From positions 1,302,001 to 1,366,000 of the forward strand of contig NZ_AP019649.1 in assembly GCF_009938165.1 (NCBI RefSeq): 64,000 nucleotides of DNA. Direction: 5' to 3'. A program made the translations under genes and the position numbers. The stretch comes from Vibrio taketomensis. GTDB taxonomy: Bacteria > Pseudomonadota > Gammaproteobacteria > Enterobacterales > Vibrionaceae. Shown here one piece after another: positions 28,101 through 37,630 of the stretch. The notes beneath the pieces are model-generated. The model saw only the letters and a program-made list of their open reading frames with translations, ran no database searches and was not told the origin of the DNA. Numbering within the stretch: the stretch's first letter is position 1; every line of letters starts with the position of its first letter.

Positions 28101-31100
28101 TTATTTTGTAGGCGTTTGTTGTAAGCGTTTGAGTTCGCGTTGTTTCCATAGTTTAAAAATGGCAGGTAGCACTAGTAGCGTGAGTAGCAAGGCTGAAGCC
28201 ATACCGCCAATCATTGGGGCCGCAATGCGTTGCATTACTTCTGAGCCCGTGCCGTGCCCATACATGATGGGTATAAGACCGATAATTACCGTGCTAACCG
28301 TCATCATTACTGGGCGTACACGCAGACCTGCACCTTGACCGATAGCATGATCCAGTTGCTGGTTGCTCAGTGTTTGTCGGTTTTGATTCGCATCTTGTTT
28401 GTGCTGCTCCCAGGCTTGGTTGAGATACACCAACATGATTACGCCGATTTCGACTGCAACACCCGCTAGCGCAATAAAACCGACGCCGACAGCAATCGAG
28501 AAATTGAACTTAAGCCAATACATCAGCCATAAACCACCGACCATAGCGAGGGGCAGGGTAGACATGATGATCGCTACTTCGCCTACTCGGCGGAAGCTGA
28601 GGTAAAGCAGTAGTACGATGATCGCAATGGTAATTGGCACGACGACAGAGAGACGCTGTTTCGCACGCTCCATATATTCGTATTGTCCTGACCAAGTTAG
28701 CGAATAACCAGCAGGAAGCTGTAGCTGATCCGCAACCGCCTGTTGTGCTTCAACCACATACGAGCCAAGGTCGCGGCCTTCAATATCAACAAATACCCAG
28801 CCGTTTGGTCGAGCGTTCTCAGTTTTGATCATTGGTGGACCATCTTCATAACGCACATCAGCAACGTCAGCCAGTGCAATACGAGCACCATTTGGTGTCA
28901 CCAATGGTAGGTTTTGTAGTTTTTCTACCGAGTCACGATAGTCTTGTGGGTAACGTACGTTGATAGGGTAGCGTTCTAACCCTTCCACCGTTTCACCGAC
29001 CTTCATACCACCCACTGCGGTGGCAATGACTTGCTGAATATCTTTGATATTTAGGCCATAGCGTGCTGCTTGGCGACGTTTGATGTCGATAGTAACGTAG
29101 CGACCACCGGCAACTCGCTCTGCATACACTGATGTGGTACCCGCAATTGGCGTTAAAATCGGCTCAATTTGCGCACCAATCTTTTCGATTTGCTTAAGAT
29201 CGGGGCCAGAGATTTTGATCCCGATAGGGGTCTTAATCCCTGTTGCTAACATGTCAATGCGCGTTTTTATCGGCATCACCCATGCGTTAGTTAACCCCGG
29301 AAATTGCACCAATTGGTCAAACTCTTTACGTAGTGATTCGGTGGTAACACCTTCACGCCATTCATCTCGTGGTTTGAGCTGAATCGTGGTTTCAATCATG
29401 GTTAGCGGTGCAGGGTCGGTTGCAGTTTCAGCACGGCCAATCTTACCCCAAACGGTTTTTACTTCCGGGACGGTTTTAATTAACTTGTTCGTTTGCTGCA
29501 GTAATTCTCGCGCTTTACCAATCGAAATGCCCGGGTAGGTGGTGGGCATGTACATCAAATCACCTTCATCCAAAGGTGGAATGAACTCGCTGCCAAGTTT
29601 ACTCATTGGGTAGTAAGAAGAAGCGAGTAGCGCCAATGCGATGGCAATCATGCTTTTTGGATAACGCAGGCTCAAATTGAGCATCGGACGATAGAGCGCA
29701 ACTAAGCCACGGTTGACCGGGTTTTTATGCTCTGGCAGTACTTTGCCACGAATAAAGTAACCCATTAAAACTGGTACCAAGGTGATCGCTAAACCCGCCG
29801 CTGCTGCCATGGCATACGTTTTGGTAAACGCCAGCGGTGAGAACATCTTGCCTTCTTGACCTTGCAGGGCAAATACCGGCACGAAACTTAACGTAATGAT
29901 CAGTAGTGAGAAGAACAGTGGTGCACCGACTTCTTCGGCTGCCTTACCAATCACTTGCCAGCGGTTTTCATTAGTCAGTGGCGTTTTCTCGATGTGTTTG
30001 TGCACGTTTTCGATCATCACGATCGCCCCGTCCACCATCGCACCAATGGCTATCGCTATCCCGCCAAGCGACATGATGTTGGCATTGATACCTTGCCAGT
30101 GCATCACGATAAAGGCAGACAAAATACCAATAGGCAAGCTGATCGCAATGACTAGCGACGAGCGAATGTGGAATAAGAACAGCGCACACACCACCGCTAC
30201 CACCAAAAACTCTTCTGCCAGTTTTTGCCATAGGTTATCGACTGCTGAGTTAATCAAAGTCGAACGGTCATAAGTGGTCACGATTTCGACGCCAGCAGGT
30301 AAACTGCGTTGCAATTCGCTGAGCTTCGCTTTGACGTTTTCAATCACTTGGCTTGCGTTCTCGCCATAGCGCATCACAATCACGCCGCCAACTGCTTCGC
30401 CTTCGCCATTAAACTCAGAGATACCACGACGCATTTGCGGACCGAGATTGATTTCAGCGACATCACCCAAAAGTAATGGTGTGCCATTTTGGGTGACTTT
30501 CAGTGGCAGTGCACGCAGATCATCAATGCTGGTCAAATAGCCTGACGTACGTACCATATGTTCCGCTTCACCCACTTCGATGACCGAGGCGCCGGTTTCT
30601 TGGTTGCCGTTGGTAATCGCAGCGTTAACTTGTTGCAGCGTTAAATCGTAAGCACGCAATTTAGCGGGATCAATTTGCACTTGGTATTGCTTAACCATAC
30701 CGCCAACTGTTGCCACTTCAGACACGCCTGCGACGGTTTGTAACTCATACTTTAGAAACCAGTCTTGCAGACTACGTAGCTCGGCTAAATCGTGTTTGCC
30801 CGTTTTGTCTTGCAATACGTAGCTATACACCCAGCCCACACCCGTCGCATCAGGGCCAAGAGTCGGTTTAGCCTGAGCCGGTAGATTTGGCGCAACTTGA
30901 CTTAAGTATTCCAATACCCGTGAGCGTGCCCAGTACATGTCAGTATCATCGTTAAAGATGATGTAGACATAAGAGTCGCCAAAGAAAGAATAACCACGCA
31001 CGGTTTCTGCACCCGGGACGGCCAACATGGCCGTGGTAAGCGGGTAGGTCACTTGATCTTCGACGACTTGTGGCGCTTGACCTGGGTAGCTGGTTTTAAT

Positions 31101-31244
31101 GATCACCTGAACATCAGATAGATCTGGAATCGCATCCACCGGGGTATTTTTAACACTGTACAGGCCGCCTAGCGTTAGCATCACAGAAGCAACCAGTACG
31201 AGAAAACGGTTGTTGATCGACCAACGAATAATCGCACTTATCAT
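28101..31244 (-). CDS. cusA: Copper/silver RND efflux pump CusA
   Basis: The 1047-residue inner-membrane RND transporter of the heavy-metal class has 12 transmembrane segments and two large periplasmic loops. Visible signatures are VDAIPDLSDVQVI near the N-terminus, the DGAIVMIENVHKH segment in helix 4 and the VAVEIGVIMLVYL helix in the second half. The start at 31244 (MISAIIRW) overlaps the cusB stop as ATGA and has an AGGAGAG site. A longer frame to 31283 exists but is less likely. It expels Cu(I)/Ag(I) with CusB and CusC. Confidence 0.95.
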   Translation of the reverse strand: MISAIIRWSINNRFLVLVASVMLTLGGLYSVKNTPVDAIPDLSDVQVIIKTSYPGQAPQVVEDQVTYPLTTAMLAVPGAETVRGYSFFGDSYVYIIFNDDTDMYWARSRVLEYLSQVAPNLPAQAKPTLGPDATGVGWVYSYVLQDKTGKHDLAELRSLQDWFLKYELQTVAGVSEVATVGGMVKQYQVQIDPAKLRAYDLTLQQVNAAITNGNQETGASVIEVGEAEHMVRTSGYLTSIDDLRALPLKVTQNGTPLLLGDVAEINLGPQMRRGISEFNGEGEAVGGVIVMRYGENASQVIENVKAKLSELQRSLPAGVEIVTTYDRSTLINSAVDNLWQKLAEEFLVVAVVCALFLFHIRSSLVIAISLPIGILSAFIVMHWQGINANIMSLGGIAIAIGAMVDGAIVMIENVHKHIEKTPLTNENRWQVIGKAAEEVGAPLFFSLLIITLSFVPVFALQGQEGKMFSPLAFTKTYAMAAAAGLAITLVPVLMGYFIRGKVLPEHKNPVNRGLVALYRPMLNLSLRYPKSMIAIALALLASSYYPMSKLGSEFIPPLDEGDLMYMPTTYPGISIGKARELLQQTNKLIKTVPEVKTVWGKIGRAETATDPAPLTMIETTIQLKPRDEWREGVTTESLRKEFDQLVQFPGLTNAWVMPIKTRIDMLATGIKTPIGIKISGPDLKQIEKIGAQIEPILTPIAGTTSVYAERVAGGRYVTIDIKRRQAARYGLNIKDIQQVIATAVGGMKVGETVEGLERYPINVRYPQDYRDSVEKLQNLPLVTPNGARIALADVADVRYEDGPPMIKTENARPNGWVFVDIEGRDLGSYVVEAQQAVADQLQLPAGYSLTWSGQYEYMERAKQRLSVVVPITIAIIVLLLYLSFRRVGEVAIIMSTLPLAMVGGLWLMYWLKFNFSIAVGVGFIALAGVAVEIGVIMLVYLNQAWEQHKQDANQNRQTLSNQQLDHAIGQGAGLRVRPVMMTVSTVIIGLIPIMYGHGTGSEVMQRIAAPMIGGMASALLLTLLVLPAIFKLWKQRELKRLQQTPTK

Positions 31245-32980
31245 TTGGTCTCTCCTACCGCTTCGATTTGTTTGATTGCCCATTCACCGGATTGATTTTC
31301 CGCTAGAAACCGAACCTTTTGGCCCTCACTAAAGGGCGATAAGTCGAAATTATCACTGACGGTAAAGTTCTGTTCACCCGCTTGCCATTGCCACTCAGGT
31401 ACCGCTGGATGGGAGAGGGTGATCATGTCAAAGTCGGCCATTAACATGGTTATGGTGCCCTCAATCCACACTTCGCTTTCAGCAGCAAGTGCTGGTTTTA
31501 TGTCCATGATTTGATATTGACCTTGCTTGGTTTTTTCCATCTCAAACTCAATCGCATCACCAGATTTGAGAGAGTTAATGTCGACGTTGTCTGCAACAGT
31601 AAAGTTCATCACCATTCCCGGCCAGTTCCATTTCTTCACCGGTTGATGATTGATTGTAAGCATGCGATGACCAACCATCACATCACTAATCGTACCCATC
31701 GCCCAAGCCCGATCTGTGGCAGATGCGTGCTCTGTGTTTGATGAATTATGAGTCGTTGCTTCAGTAGAATTAATTCGCGATAAGTCTGCGCTTTGGCTTG
31801 ATTCCGAATCGAGCATAAATTGCGCTGAGGTCACAATACGCTCGCCTTCGTCTAAACCTTGTAGCACTTCAATGTTATCGCCAGCTTCGCGTCCTGCCTC
31901 GATGCGCGCCGAGCGGAATTTACCATCCCCCAATGCTAGTACCACTCGAGTCATGCCACCGGAACGAATCACCGCCGAACGAGGGATGGTCAGTACCGGT
32001 GTTTCGCTTTGCGGCTTAAGTGCGATATTGGCAAACATATTGGGTTTCAATTCGCCATTTGGGTTATCAAACTTCAAACGAACACGCAAAGTACGCGTCG
32101 CTGGGTCAAGGATCGGATACACGTAGTCCACCGTGCCTTGCCAAGTTTTACCCGGAATCGCTTCTAAGTTCATATCGGCTTGACTACCTGCTTTTACCCA
32201 ATGAGATTGGCGTTCAAACAGTTCGACATCGACCCAAACATGATTTAGTGGGCCTGCACTAATCACAGTTTGTGATGGCGAGAGGTAACCACCTTCACGA
32301 ATATTTAGGCTGGCAATCACACCGTCAGCAATTGCCTTGATCTCGACTTGTTGTTTAGCTTTACCGGAGCGGTAGATTTGCTCGATCTGCGCTGAATCAA
32401 CCCCTAAGGCTGAGAGTCGATCTTTGGCGCCTTGAATCAGACCTTTACGGCCGCTGCGCTTAGCACTGAGTAACTCTTCTTGCGCTTTAACGAGCTCTGG
32501 CGAATAGAAGGTGAATAGCACATCGCCACGAGTGACTTTTTCGCCCACAGAATCGACATTTAGCTTTTCTACCCAGCCGCTAGTGCGCACGTTGGTTTGC
32601 CATAAGGTACTTTCGTCAAAGGCAATGTAGCCAACCGCATCAATAATTGGTTGTAGTGGTTGTAAGCTTACCTGTGCTGTTTTTACCCCAAGATTGTTTT
32701 CAACCGCTGGAGAAATGGTGACCGTACCTGCTTGTTGGCTCTCACCGTTTAGGTCTTCGGCATAAACAGGGATCAAATCCATGCCCATTGGTGATTTACC
32801 CGGTTTATCACGTTTATAGTTTGGGTCCATCGGCGCAACCCAATATAAAGGCTCGTCGGAACTTGCTATAGTCGTCGATTGATCCATATTGTGACTTGTT
32901 GGTACTAACCACTGATTGGCGGCAAAGCCGATCGCACCACCAATAACTAGGGCAATCGTTGCGACTTTAAATGTTTTCAT
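31241..32980 (-). CDS. cusB: Membrane fusion protein CusB with two C-terminal CusF domains
   Basis: A 579-residue periplasmic adaptor. N-terminal membrane anchor (residues 1-22), then a heavy-metal-binding motif (YWVAPMDPNY..DKPGKSPMGMDL, about 45-75), lipoyl/barrel and alpha-hairpin adaptor domains to about 400, then two CusF-like domains (about 422-495 and 502-579). The first has the Cu(I) set H445, W453, M456, M458. The second keeps H524 and W532 but has Gly and Gln in place of both Met. The start at 32980 has an AGGAGAATAAC site; an upstream in-frame ATG at 33058 lies inside cusC. Confidence 0.93.
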   Translation of the reverse strand: MKTFKVATIALVIGGAIGFAANQWLVPTSHNMDQSTTIASSDEPLYWVAPMDPNYKRDKPGKSPMGMDLIPVYAEDLNGESQQAGTVTISPAVENNLGVKTAQVSLQPLQPIIDAVGYIAFDESTLWQTNVRTSGWVEKLNVDSVGEKVTRGDVLFTFYSPELVKAQEELLSAKRSGRKGLIQGAKDRLSALGVDSAQIEQIYRSGKAKQQVEIKAIADGVIASLNIREGGYLSPSQTVISAGPLNHVWVDVELFERQSHWVKAGSQADMNLEAIPGKTWQGTVDYVYPILDPATRTLRVRLKFDNPNGELKPNMFANIALKPQSETPVLTIPRSAVIRSGGMTRVVLALGDGKFRSARIEAGREAGDNIEVLQGLDEGERIVTSAQFMLDSESSQSADLSRINSTEATTHNSSNTEHASATDRAWAMGTISDVMVGHRMLTINHQPVKKWNWPGMVMNFTVADNVDINSLKSGDAIEFEMEKTKQGQYQIMDIKPALAAESEVWIEGTITMLMADFDMITLSHPAVPEWQWQAGEQNFTVSDNFDLSPFSEGQKVRFLAENQSGEWAIKQIEAVGETK

Positions 32981-32990
32981 TGTTATTCTC

Positions 32991-34385
32991 CTAGCGACGT
33001 AACGGCTGGTGGCTGTTGGCCTGACTTTCGGTTGCGTAAATGCCGACAAGATTGGCAATTTGATTATTGGTTAGATTTAAATCGGTAATTAGACGTTCAA
33101 GTTCAAGTTGAATACTTAATTCGGTTATTGATGACGTGACAATGTCACCAAAGCTGGCGCTGTTATTTTGATAACCACGTTCAACCGCAGCGTTTTGTGC
33201 CTGCGCCTGTGTTAGCAGTGAATATTGGTATTGATCAATGCGTTGTTGAATATGGTTGCGATCGGAGATTAGCCCTGATAGTTGCGCTTCCATACGTGCA
33301 AGCCATGCATCACGTTGGGATTTGGCTGCACCGACTTGATACTGTGCAGACTCTAATGCTTTGTCTTGCTTACTGCCGGTAAAGAGAGGAATGTCCATCG
33401 TCAGATACGCACTTACCATATCTGGCGCAGGCTCTCCACGCATGTTGTTCGCTTCTCGATGGGCGTACATTAACTCCACGCCAAACTGCGGCGAGTAGGC
33501 TTCTTTGGCGATCGAGACCTGAGTTTGCGCACTGCTTACCGACGAATCGAGTGATTTAACAGCAGGATGTTGCATCAGTAATTGATAGCGAGCTTGGGCG
33601 GTATCACTCGCTGCGAGGATTTGCTGCAAGTGAGGCCAAGCGACTTGATTGGTTGTGCTGAGGTGAGCGGATTTTTGCAGCCAATCTGAGCCCAACCATT
33701 CAGAAAGTTGTGACAATAATTTGCGCTGCATTTGTTGGTTGCTGACCAGTTTTTGCTCTAGCTGGCTGAGTTTAAGCTGTGCGGCGAGCACGTCTTGTGA
33801 GTCATTTAAGCCAAGTGCATAGTTGGCATCGAGGTTAGTAACTAGCTGTTTTAGCCATTGCTGCTGTTTCATTAACAGTTGCTGCGCTTTTTGGTTGTAG
33901 CCGAGTTCGAGCCATAATGCGGTCACTGTGGTGATCACATCTTGCTGACGTACATTGGCTTGTTCGGCAATCGCATTAGATTGCTGCAGCGCCTGGGTTG
34001 ACTGCAATTCAATGGTGTCGCCACGGTCGAATTTTTGCATCACACCCAGTGAGACATTACTCATTGGATCTTGGTCGAGACTAAAACTGTCGACAGGAAT
34101 CCCCCCAAAGCCAACTTTGATCGTCGGATCCATAAGGGTTGCTTTGGCTTGTCCACCACTTAACGTCGCTTGAGATTGAGCGATGAGTTGTGCATGGCTG
34201 GCATCTTGTTCAAGGGCGATAGCAATAATCTGATCAAGTGATTGTGTGGTTTGCTCACTCGATGCTTGATCGCTAATGGTTGTCGTTGCCGCAGGGCGAT
34301 GTGCCCAAGCTGAATTTGTCGCACTCAAAGCTAAAGCGAGGCTGAGCGCAAGTAGGTTGTATTTTGTTTTCACAGTACAATCCAT
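32991..34385 (-). CDS. cusC: Outer-membrane efflux protein CusC (TolC family)
   Basis: A 464-residue TolC-family protein with a signal peptide (about 1-28, ending SAWA) and two repeated OEP domains rich in Gln/Leu helices. It ends 10 bp before cusB, consistent with the operon order cusC-cusB-cusA. It forms the outer-membrane channel of the copper pump. The N-terminus has no lipobox, unlike E. coli CusC. Confidence 0.9.
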   Translation of the reverse strand: MDCTVKTKYNLLALSLALALSATNSAWAHRPAATTTISDQASSEQTTQSLDQIIAIALEQDASHAQLIAQSQATLSGGQAKATLMDPTIKVGFGGIPVDSFSLDQDPMSNVSLGVMQKFDRGDTIELQSTQALQQSNAIAEQANVRQQDVITTVTALWLELGYNQKAQQLLMKQQQWLKQLVTNLDANYALGLNDSQDVLAAQLKLSQLEQKLVSNQQMQRKLLSQLSEWLGSDWLQKSAHLSTTNQVAWPHLQQILAASDTAQARYQLLMQHPAVKSLDSSVSSAQTQVSIAKEAYSPQFGVELMYAHREANNMRGEPAPDMVSAYLTMDIPLFTGSKQDKALESAQYQVGAAKSQRDAWLARMEAQLSGLISDRNHIQQRIDQYQYSLLTQAQAQNAAVERGYQNNSASFGDIVTSSITELSIQLELERLITDLNLTNNQIANLVGIYATESQANSHQPLRR

Positions 34386-34503
34386 TCATTACTGATGCGC
34401 AGAATGGCGAATACAAACAGGTAATCGCAAATGCAGAATCAGATGTGATAGTTGGTAAGCAGCATACGAATCGCTGCCAAATATCTAACAGATGAATAGA
34501 AAG

Positions 34504-34908
34504 TTAAGCACTCGGTGGGCGATAGAGCGAATCAACACCTTTGACGGTGGAACGAGTGGGCTCCAGTGGGTAGGAAAAGGTGGAGAATATAGGTGTAAGC
34601 GGAAGCGGCTCACTACTTAGAGTAGCAAACACGTTGATACAAGTTGTGCCGCAACAATCGTGTTGCATGCTGCTGTCTGTGTCGCAGTCGATAGTGATTG
34701 GATCAGAACTGTCATTGCTGATTTGATGGTGCAAATCATCAAGATTCATTGTTGCCATCATGCTTGGTGAGCAATGGGAGATACTGTCAGCATTCATGGC
34801 CAGCATTTGAATAGGCATAAGGGTTTTGCTCGACGCCATGCTTGACGCAATGAGCGCCAACGACGTAAGCATAACCAACCAAATTGTACGCAGAGTGATT
34901 GCGTGCAT
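34504..34908 (-). CDS. Cys/His/Met-rich exported protein, first gene of copper operon
   Basis: A 134-residue protein with a signal peptide or anchor (about 1-26, LVMLTSLALIASSMASS). The mature part holds many potential copper ligands: AMNADSISHCSPSMM, then DLHHQ and DCDTDSSMQHDCCGTTC. The layout resembles DUF2946-type small proteins near copper genes, but I cannot assign it firmly. It starts about 22 bp downstream of the predicted CueR-type promoter start site. A 118-bp gap separates it from cusC. Confidence 0.75.
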   Translation of the reverse strand: MHAITLRTIWLVMLTSLALIASSMASSKTLMPIQMLAMNADSISHCSPSMMATMNLDDLHHQISNDSSDPITIDCDTDSSMQHDCCGTTCINVFATLSSEPLPLTPIFSTFSYPLEPTRSTVKGVDSLYRPPSA

Positions 34909-34938
34909 TATGGAGACCCATTCAAAAATAACGTGATA

Positions 34939-34969
34939 AGCATAATCCTTTCCCTAGGGGGAAGGTCAA
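34939..34969 (-). promoter_or_regulatory. CueR-type promoter of the copper operon
   Basis: On the minus strand: -35 TTGACC (34969-34964), a 19-bp spacer, and -10 TATGCT (34944-34939). The spacer and its flank carry the dyad CCTTCCCCCTAGGGAAAGG, close to the E. coli copA/cueO CueR operator. The 19-bp spacing is the hallmark of MerR-family activation. CueR itself is not encoded in the window. Confidence 0.88.
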
Positions 34970-34970
34970 C

Positions 34971-35008
34971 AAAAAAAGCCTGATAATTTATTAAATATCA
35001 GGCTTTTT
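34971..35008 (-). terminator. Terminator of the M20 peptidase gene
   Basis: Stem AAAAAGCCTGATA/TATCAGGCTTTTT with T-runs on both strands, directly upstream of the copper promoter and thus insulating it. Confidence 0.88.
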
Positions 35009-35053
35009 GCTTAATAAGTCGGCAATAACTGTCCGCAGTATGAATGGAAAACC

Positions 35054-36160
35054 TTAGTGAGTAAGGTAGTGCTGAATAAACTCAGACACTTTAACCATAT
35101 CATCGATAGCGATGAATTCATCAGTGGTATGCACTTTAGCCATACCGGTTGAGATATTTACGGTTGGTAGACCCGCTTTATTGAAGTTGTTGGCATCGCT
35201 ACCACCACCAGTAGATTTGGTGTGTGGTTCCGCACCAATCGCAGCGAAAGAAGCTTTGATTTGTTCAATATGTGGATGATCAGCTGGCAGAACAAATGCG
35301 TTGTATGCGCGAGTGGATTCGATTTCAACTTCAGCACCGTGTTTAGCCGCAACAGTTTGGAAAGTCTCAATCATGTGATCAACTTGGTTTGCCAGCTTGT
35401 CATCGTTAAGAGAGCGAGCTTCTGCGATGATTTTGAGCTCAGGCATCACGATGTTAGTCGCATGACCCCCTTCGATAATACCGATGTTAGCCGTGGTTTC
35501 TTCATCAATGCGTAGCAGTTTCATTTGCGTAATCGCATCGGCGGCCACGCTGATTGCACTGATGCCTTCTTCAGGAGCAAGACCTGCGTGAGCAGGGCGA
35601 CCTTTGATGTGTGCAACAATGCGTTGTTGACCAGGCGCTGCATTAACAATGCTACCGATAGGACCGCCTGTATCTAACACAATTGCCTTACTAGATTGTA
35701 CTTTGCTCATATCAAAGTGCTCTGAACCACGCAGACCACCTTCTTCATGTACGGTAAAGGCAAGTTCGATAGTTTTGTGTTCTAGGTTATCCGCTTGAAT
35801 ACAACGCACGGCTTCCATAATTGCCGCAATGCCGGATTTATCATCACCACCTAGAATCGTGTTGCCTTTTGAGCGGATGATGCCATCTTCAATAATTGGC
35901 TCAATACCTTTACCTAGGGCAACAGTATCCATGTGACAGCTTAGAAGAACACTGTCATCAATGGTGCCATCAAGGCGTGCGTAAACATTAAAGCCGTTAG
36001 TGTATTTTTCTGGTACCGGTAATTTTTCAACGCTAAAACCCATACTACCTAGTTGTTCAGCGAGAGTTTCTGCGATTTCTTTTTCAAAACCTGATTCACT
36101 ATCGATTTGGATGAGTTGACAGAAGTGTTCAACCAAACGGTCGCGGTTAATTGGAGTCAT
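35054..36160 (-). CDS. M20 family metallopeptidase (PepT-like)
   Basis: A 368-residue M20 zinc peptidase. Metal-site motifs: LLSCHMDTV, ILGGDDKSGIAA, VHEEGGLRGSEHFD (catalytic Glu), and a C-terminal KVHTTDEFI His. The bridging dimerisation domain is about 175-290 (PGQQRIVAHIKGRPAHAGLAPEEG). It is closest to the tripeptidase-T-like YqjE type. The start at 36160 has an AGTAGGT site; the frame extends to 36223 without support. Confidence 0.88.
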   Translation of the reverse strand: MTPINRDRLVEHFCQLIQIDSESGFEKEIAETLAEQLGSMGFSVEKLPVPEKYTNGFNVYARLDGTIDDSVLLSCHMDTVALGKGIEPIIEDGIIRSKGNTILGGDDKSGIAAIMEAVRCIQADNLEHKTIELAFTVHEEGGLRGSEHFDMSKVQSSKAIVLDTGGPIGSIVNAAPGQQRIVAHIKGRPAHAGLAPEEGISAISVAADAITQMKLLRIDEETTANIGIIEGGHATNIVMPELKIIAEARSLNDDKLANQVDHMIETFQTVAAKHGAEVEIESTRAYNAFVLPADHPHIEQIKASFAAIGAEPHTKSTGGGSDANNFNKAGLPTVNISTGMAKVHTTDEFIAIDDMVKVSEFIQHYLTH

Positions 36161-36343
36161 TTTTATACCTACTAAACGGGAACAGAGAAAGTAAACATAC
36201 TCTTTAATTTGGTGGTTAAACACTGCGGTAAATCAAATTTCCAATTTAAAGCATTATCCCTATGCGTTGTTGCTGGATATTTGTACAAAATTTCTGCTTT
36301 TGATAGTGGATTATAGTGATATGACTTTGCCATCAGTTACATA

Positions 36344-36361
36344 TGTAAAATTTCCATTACA
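36344..36361 (+). promoter_or_regulatory. Candidate TyrR box upstream of hpd
   Basis: TGTAAA-ATTTCC-ATTACA matches TGTAAA-N6-TTTACA with one mismatch. A second palindrome TGTAAATTTTACA lies at 36452-36464, but with a shorter spacing. The 396-bp gap (36161-36556) between the divergent peptidase and tyrosine-catabolism genes contains no supported gene. Confidence 0.5.
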
Positions 36362-36556
36362 TATAAATGTCCATTTTTTCTAGTTATATTAATGATTTAT
36401 TGGTTCCCGATACTCATTATTGGTCGTAGTTTACGCTTCGCGAGAGAAAAGTGTAAATTTTACAGAGAAAATTTGTCCTAAATTGCCAGTTATTGTTCAT
36501 GTTTATATCAGCACATTTGCTTTTGATATTTCTAATATTAATGGCGAGGAAAGATT

Positions 36557-37630
36557 ATGGATGAACATTTAAACCCACTTGGTACGGACGGATTTGAATT
36601 CGTAGAATACACCGCCGTCGATGAAACGGGCATTAACGCTCTCAAGCACTTATTCGCATCCTTAGGCTTTGCCGAAGTTGCAAAACATCGCTCAAAACAA
36701 GCTTGGTTATACCAGCAAGGCGATGTGAGTTTTGTGATCAACGCAGAGCCTCATAGCCAAGCCGAAGCATTCGCTCGCAAGCATGGACCATCGGTATGCG
36801 GCATGGCATTTCGTGTGAAAGACAGCGCTCAAGCGATGCAACATGCGTTGGCAAACGGCGGGGTGAAATACGTGACTGAAATCGGGCCGATGGAGTTGTC
36901 GATACCGGCCATTTACGGTATTGGCGATAGCCTCATTTACTTTGTGGATCGTTATGGTAAGCAAAGTATTTACGATGTGGATTTTTGTTTTTATGACGAT
37001 GCAGACAAGCGTCGGCAGGAGCAATCGGTAGGGCTACTCGAGATTGATCATCTCACTCATAATGTGAAACAAGGGCATATGGATATGTGGTCTGGGTTTT
37101 ATGAGCGCCTTGGTAACTTTCGCGAGATCCGTTACTTCGATATCGAGGGCAAATTAACTGGATTAGTTAGCCGAGCGATGACAGCGCCTTGTGGCAAAAT
37201 TCGCATTCCGATCAATGAGTCTTCGGATGACAAATCGCAAATCGAAGAGTTTATACGCAAGTACAACGGGGAGGGGATTCAACATATTGCGCTGAGCACC
37301 GATGATATTTATCACACCGTGCAAACACTGCGTGATAGAGGGATGGATTTTATGCCAACCCCCGATACCTATTATGAAAAAGTACATCAACGGGTGAGTG
37401 GGCACAATGAAGACCCCAAGTTGTTAAAACAACTGCGTATTTTGATTGATGGTGCGCCACTTAAAGATGGCATTTTATTGCAAATCTTTACTCAAACGGT
37501 GATTGGTCCGGTGTTCTTTGAAATCATTCAGCGTAAAGGCAATGAAGGCTTTGGCGAAGGTAATTTTAAAGCGCTGTTTGAATCGATCGAAGAAGATCAA
37601 ATTAGGCGTGGGGTACTGAAAGATGCGTAA
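36557..37630 (+). CDS. hpd: 4-Hydroxyphenylpyruvate dioxygenase
   Basis: The 357-residue Fe(II) enzyme converts 4-hydroxyphenylpyruvate to homogentisate. It consists of two VOC-type modules. Iron ligands are visible as His in EIDHLTHNV, His in GIQHIALST and Glu in GPVFFEIIQRKG, and the C-terminal FGEGNFKALFESIE motif is conserved. First gene of the tyrosine catabolic operon; the next gene overlaps it by 8 nt. Confidence 0.96.
   Translation: MDEHLNPLGTDGFEFVEYTAVDETGINALKHLFASLGFAEVAKHRSKQAWLYQQGDVSFVINAEPHSQAEAFARKHGPSVCGMAFRVKDSAQAMQHALANGGVKYVTEIGPMELSIPAIYGIGDSLIYFVDRYGKQSIYDVDFCFYDDADKRRQEQSVGLLEIDHLTHNVKQGHMDMWSGFYERLGNFREIRYFDIEGKLTGLVSRAMTAPCGKIRIPINESSDDKSQIEEFIRKYNGEGIQHIALSTDDIYHTVQTLRDRGMDFMPTPDTYYEKVHQRVSGHNEDPKLLKQLRILIDGAPLKDGILLQIFTQTVIGPVFFEIIQRKGNEGFGEGNFKALFESIEEDQIRRGVLKDA

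Noticed and set aside
36707..37024. 105-codon frame antisense to hpd
   Set aside because: A mirror of a strongly conserved coding region; no ribosome site or family.
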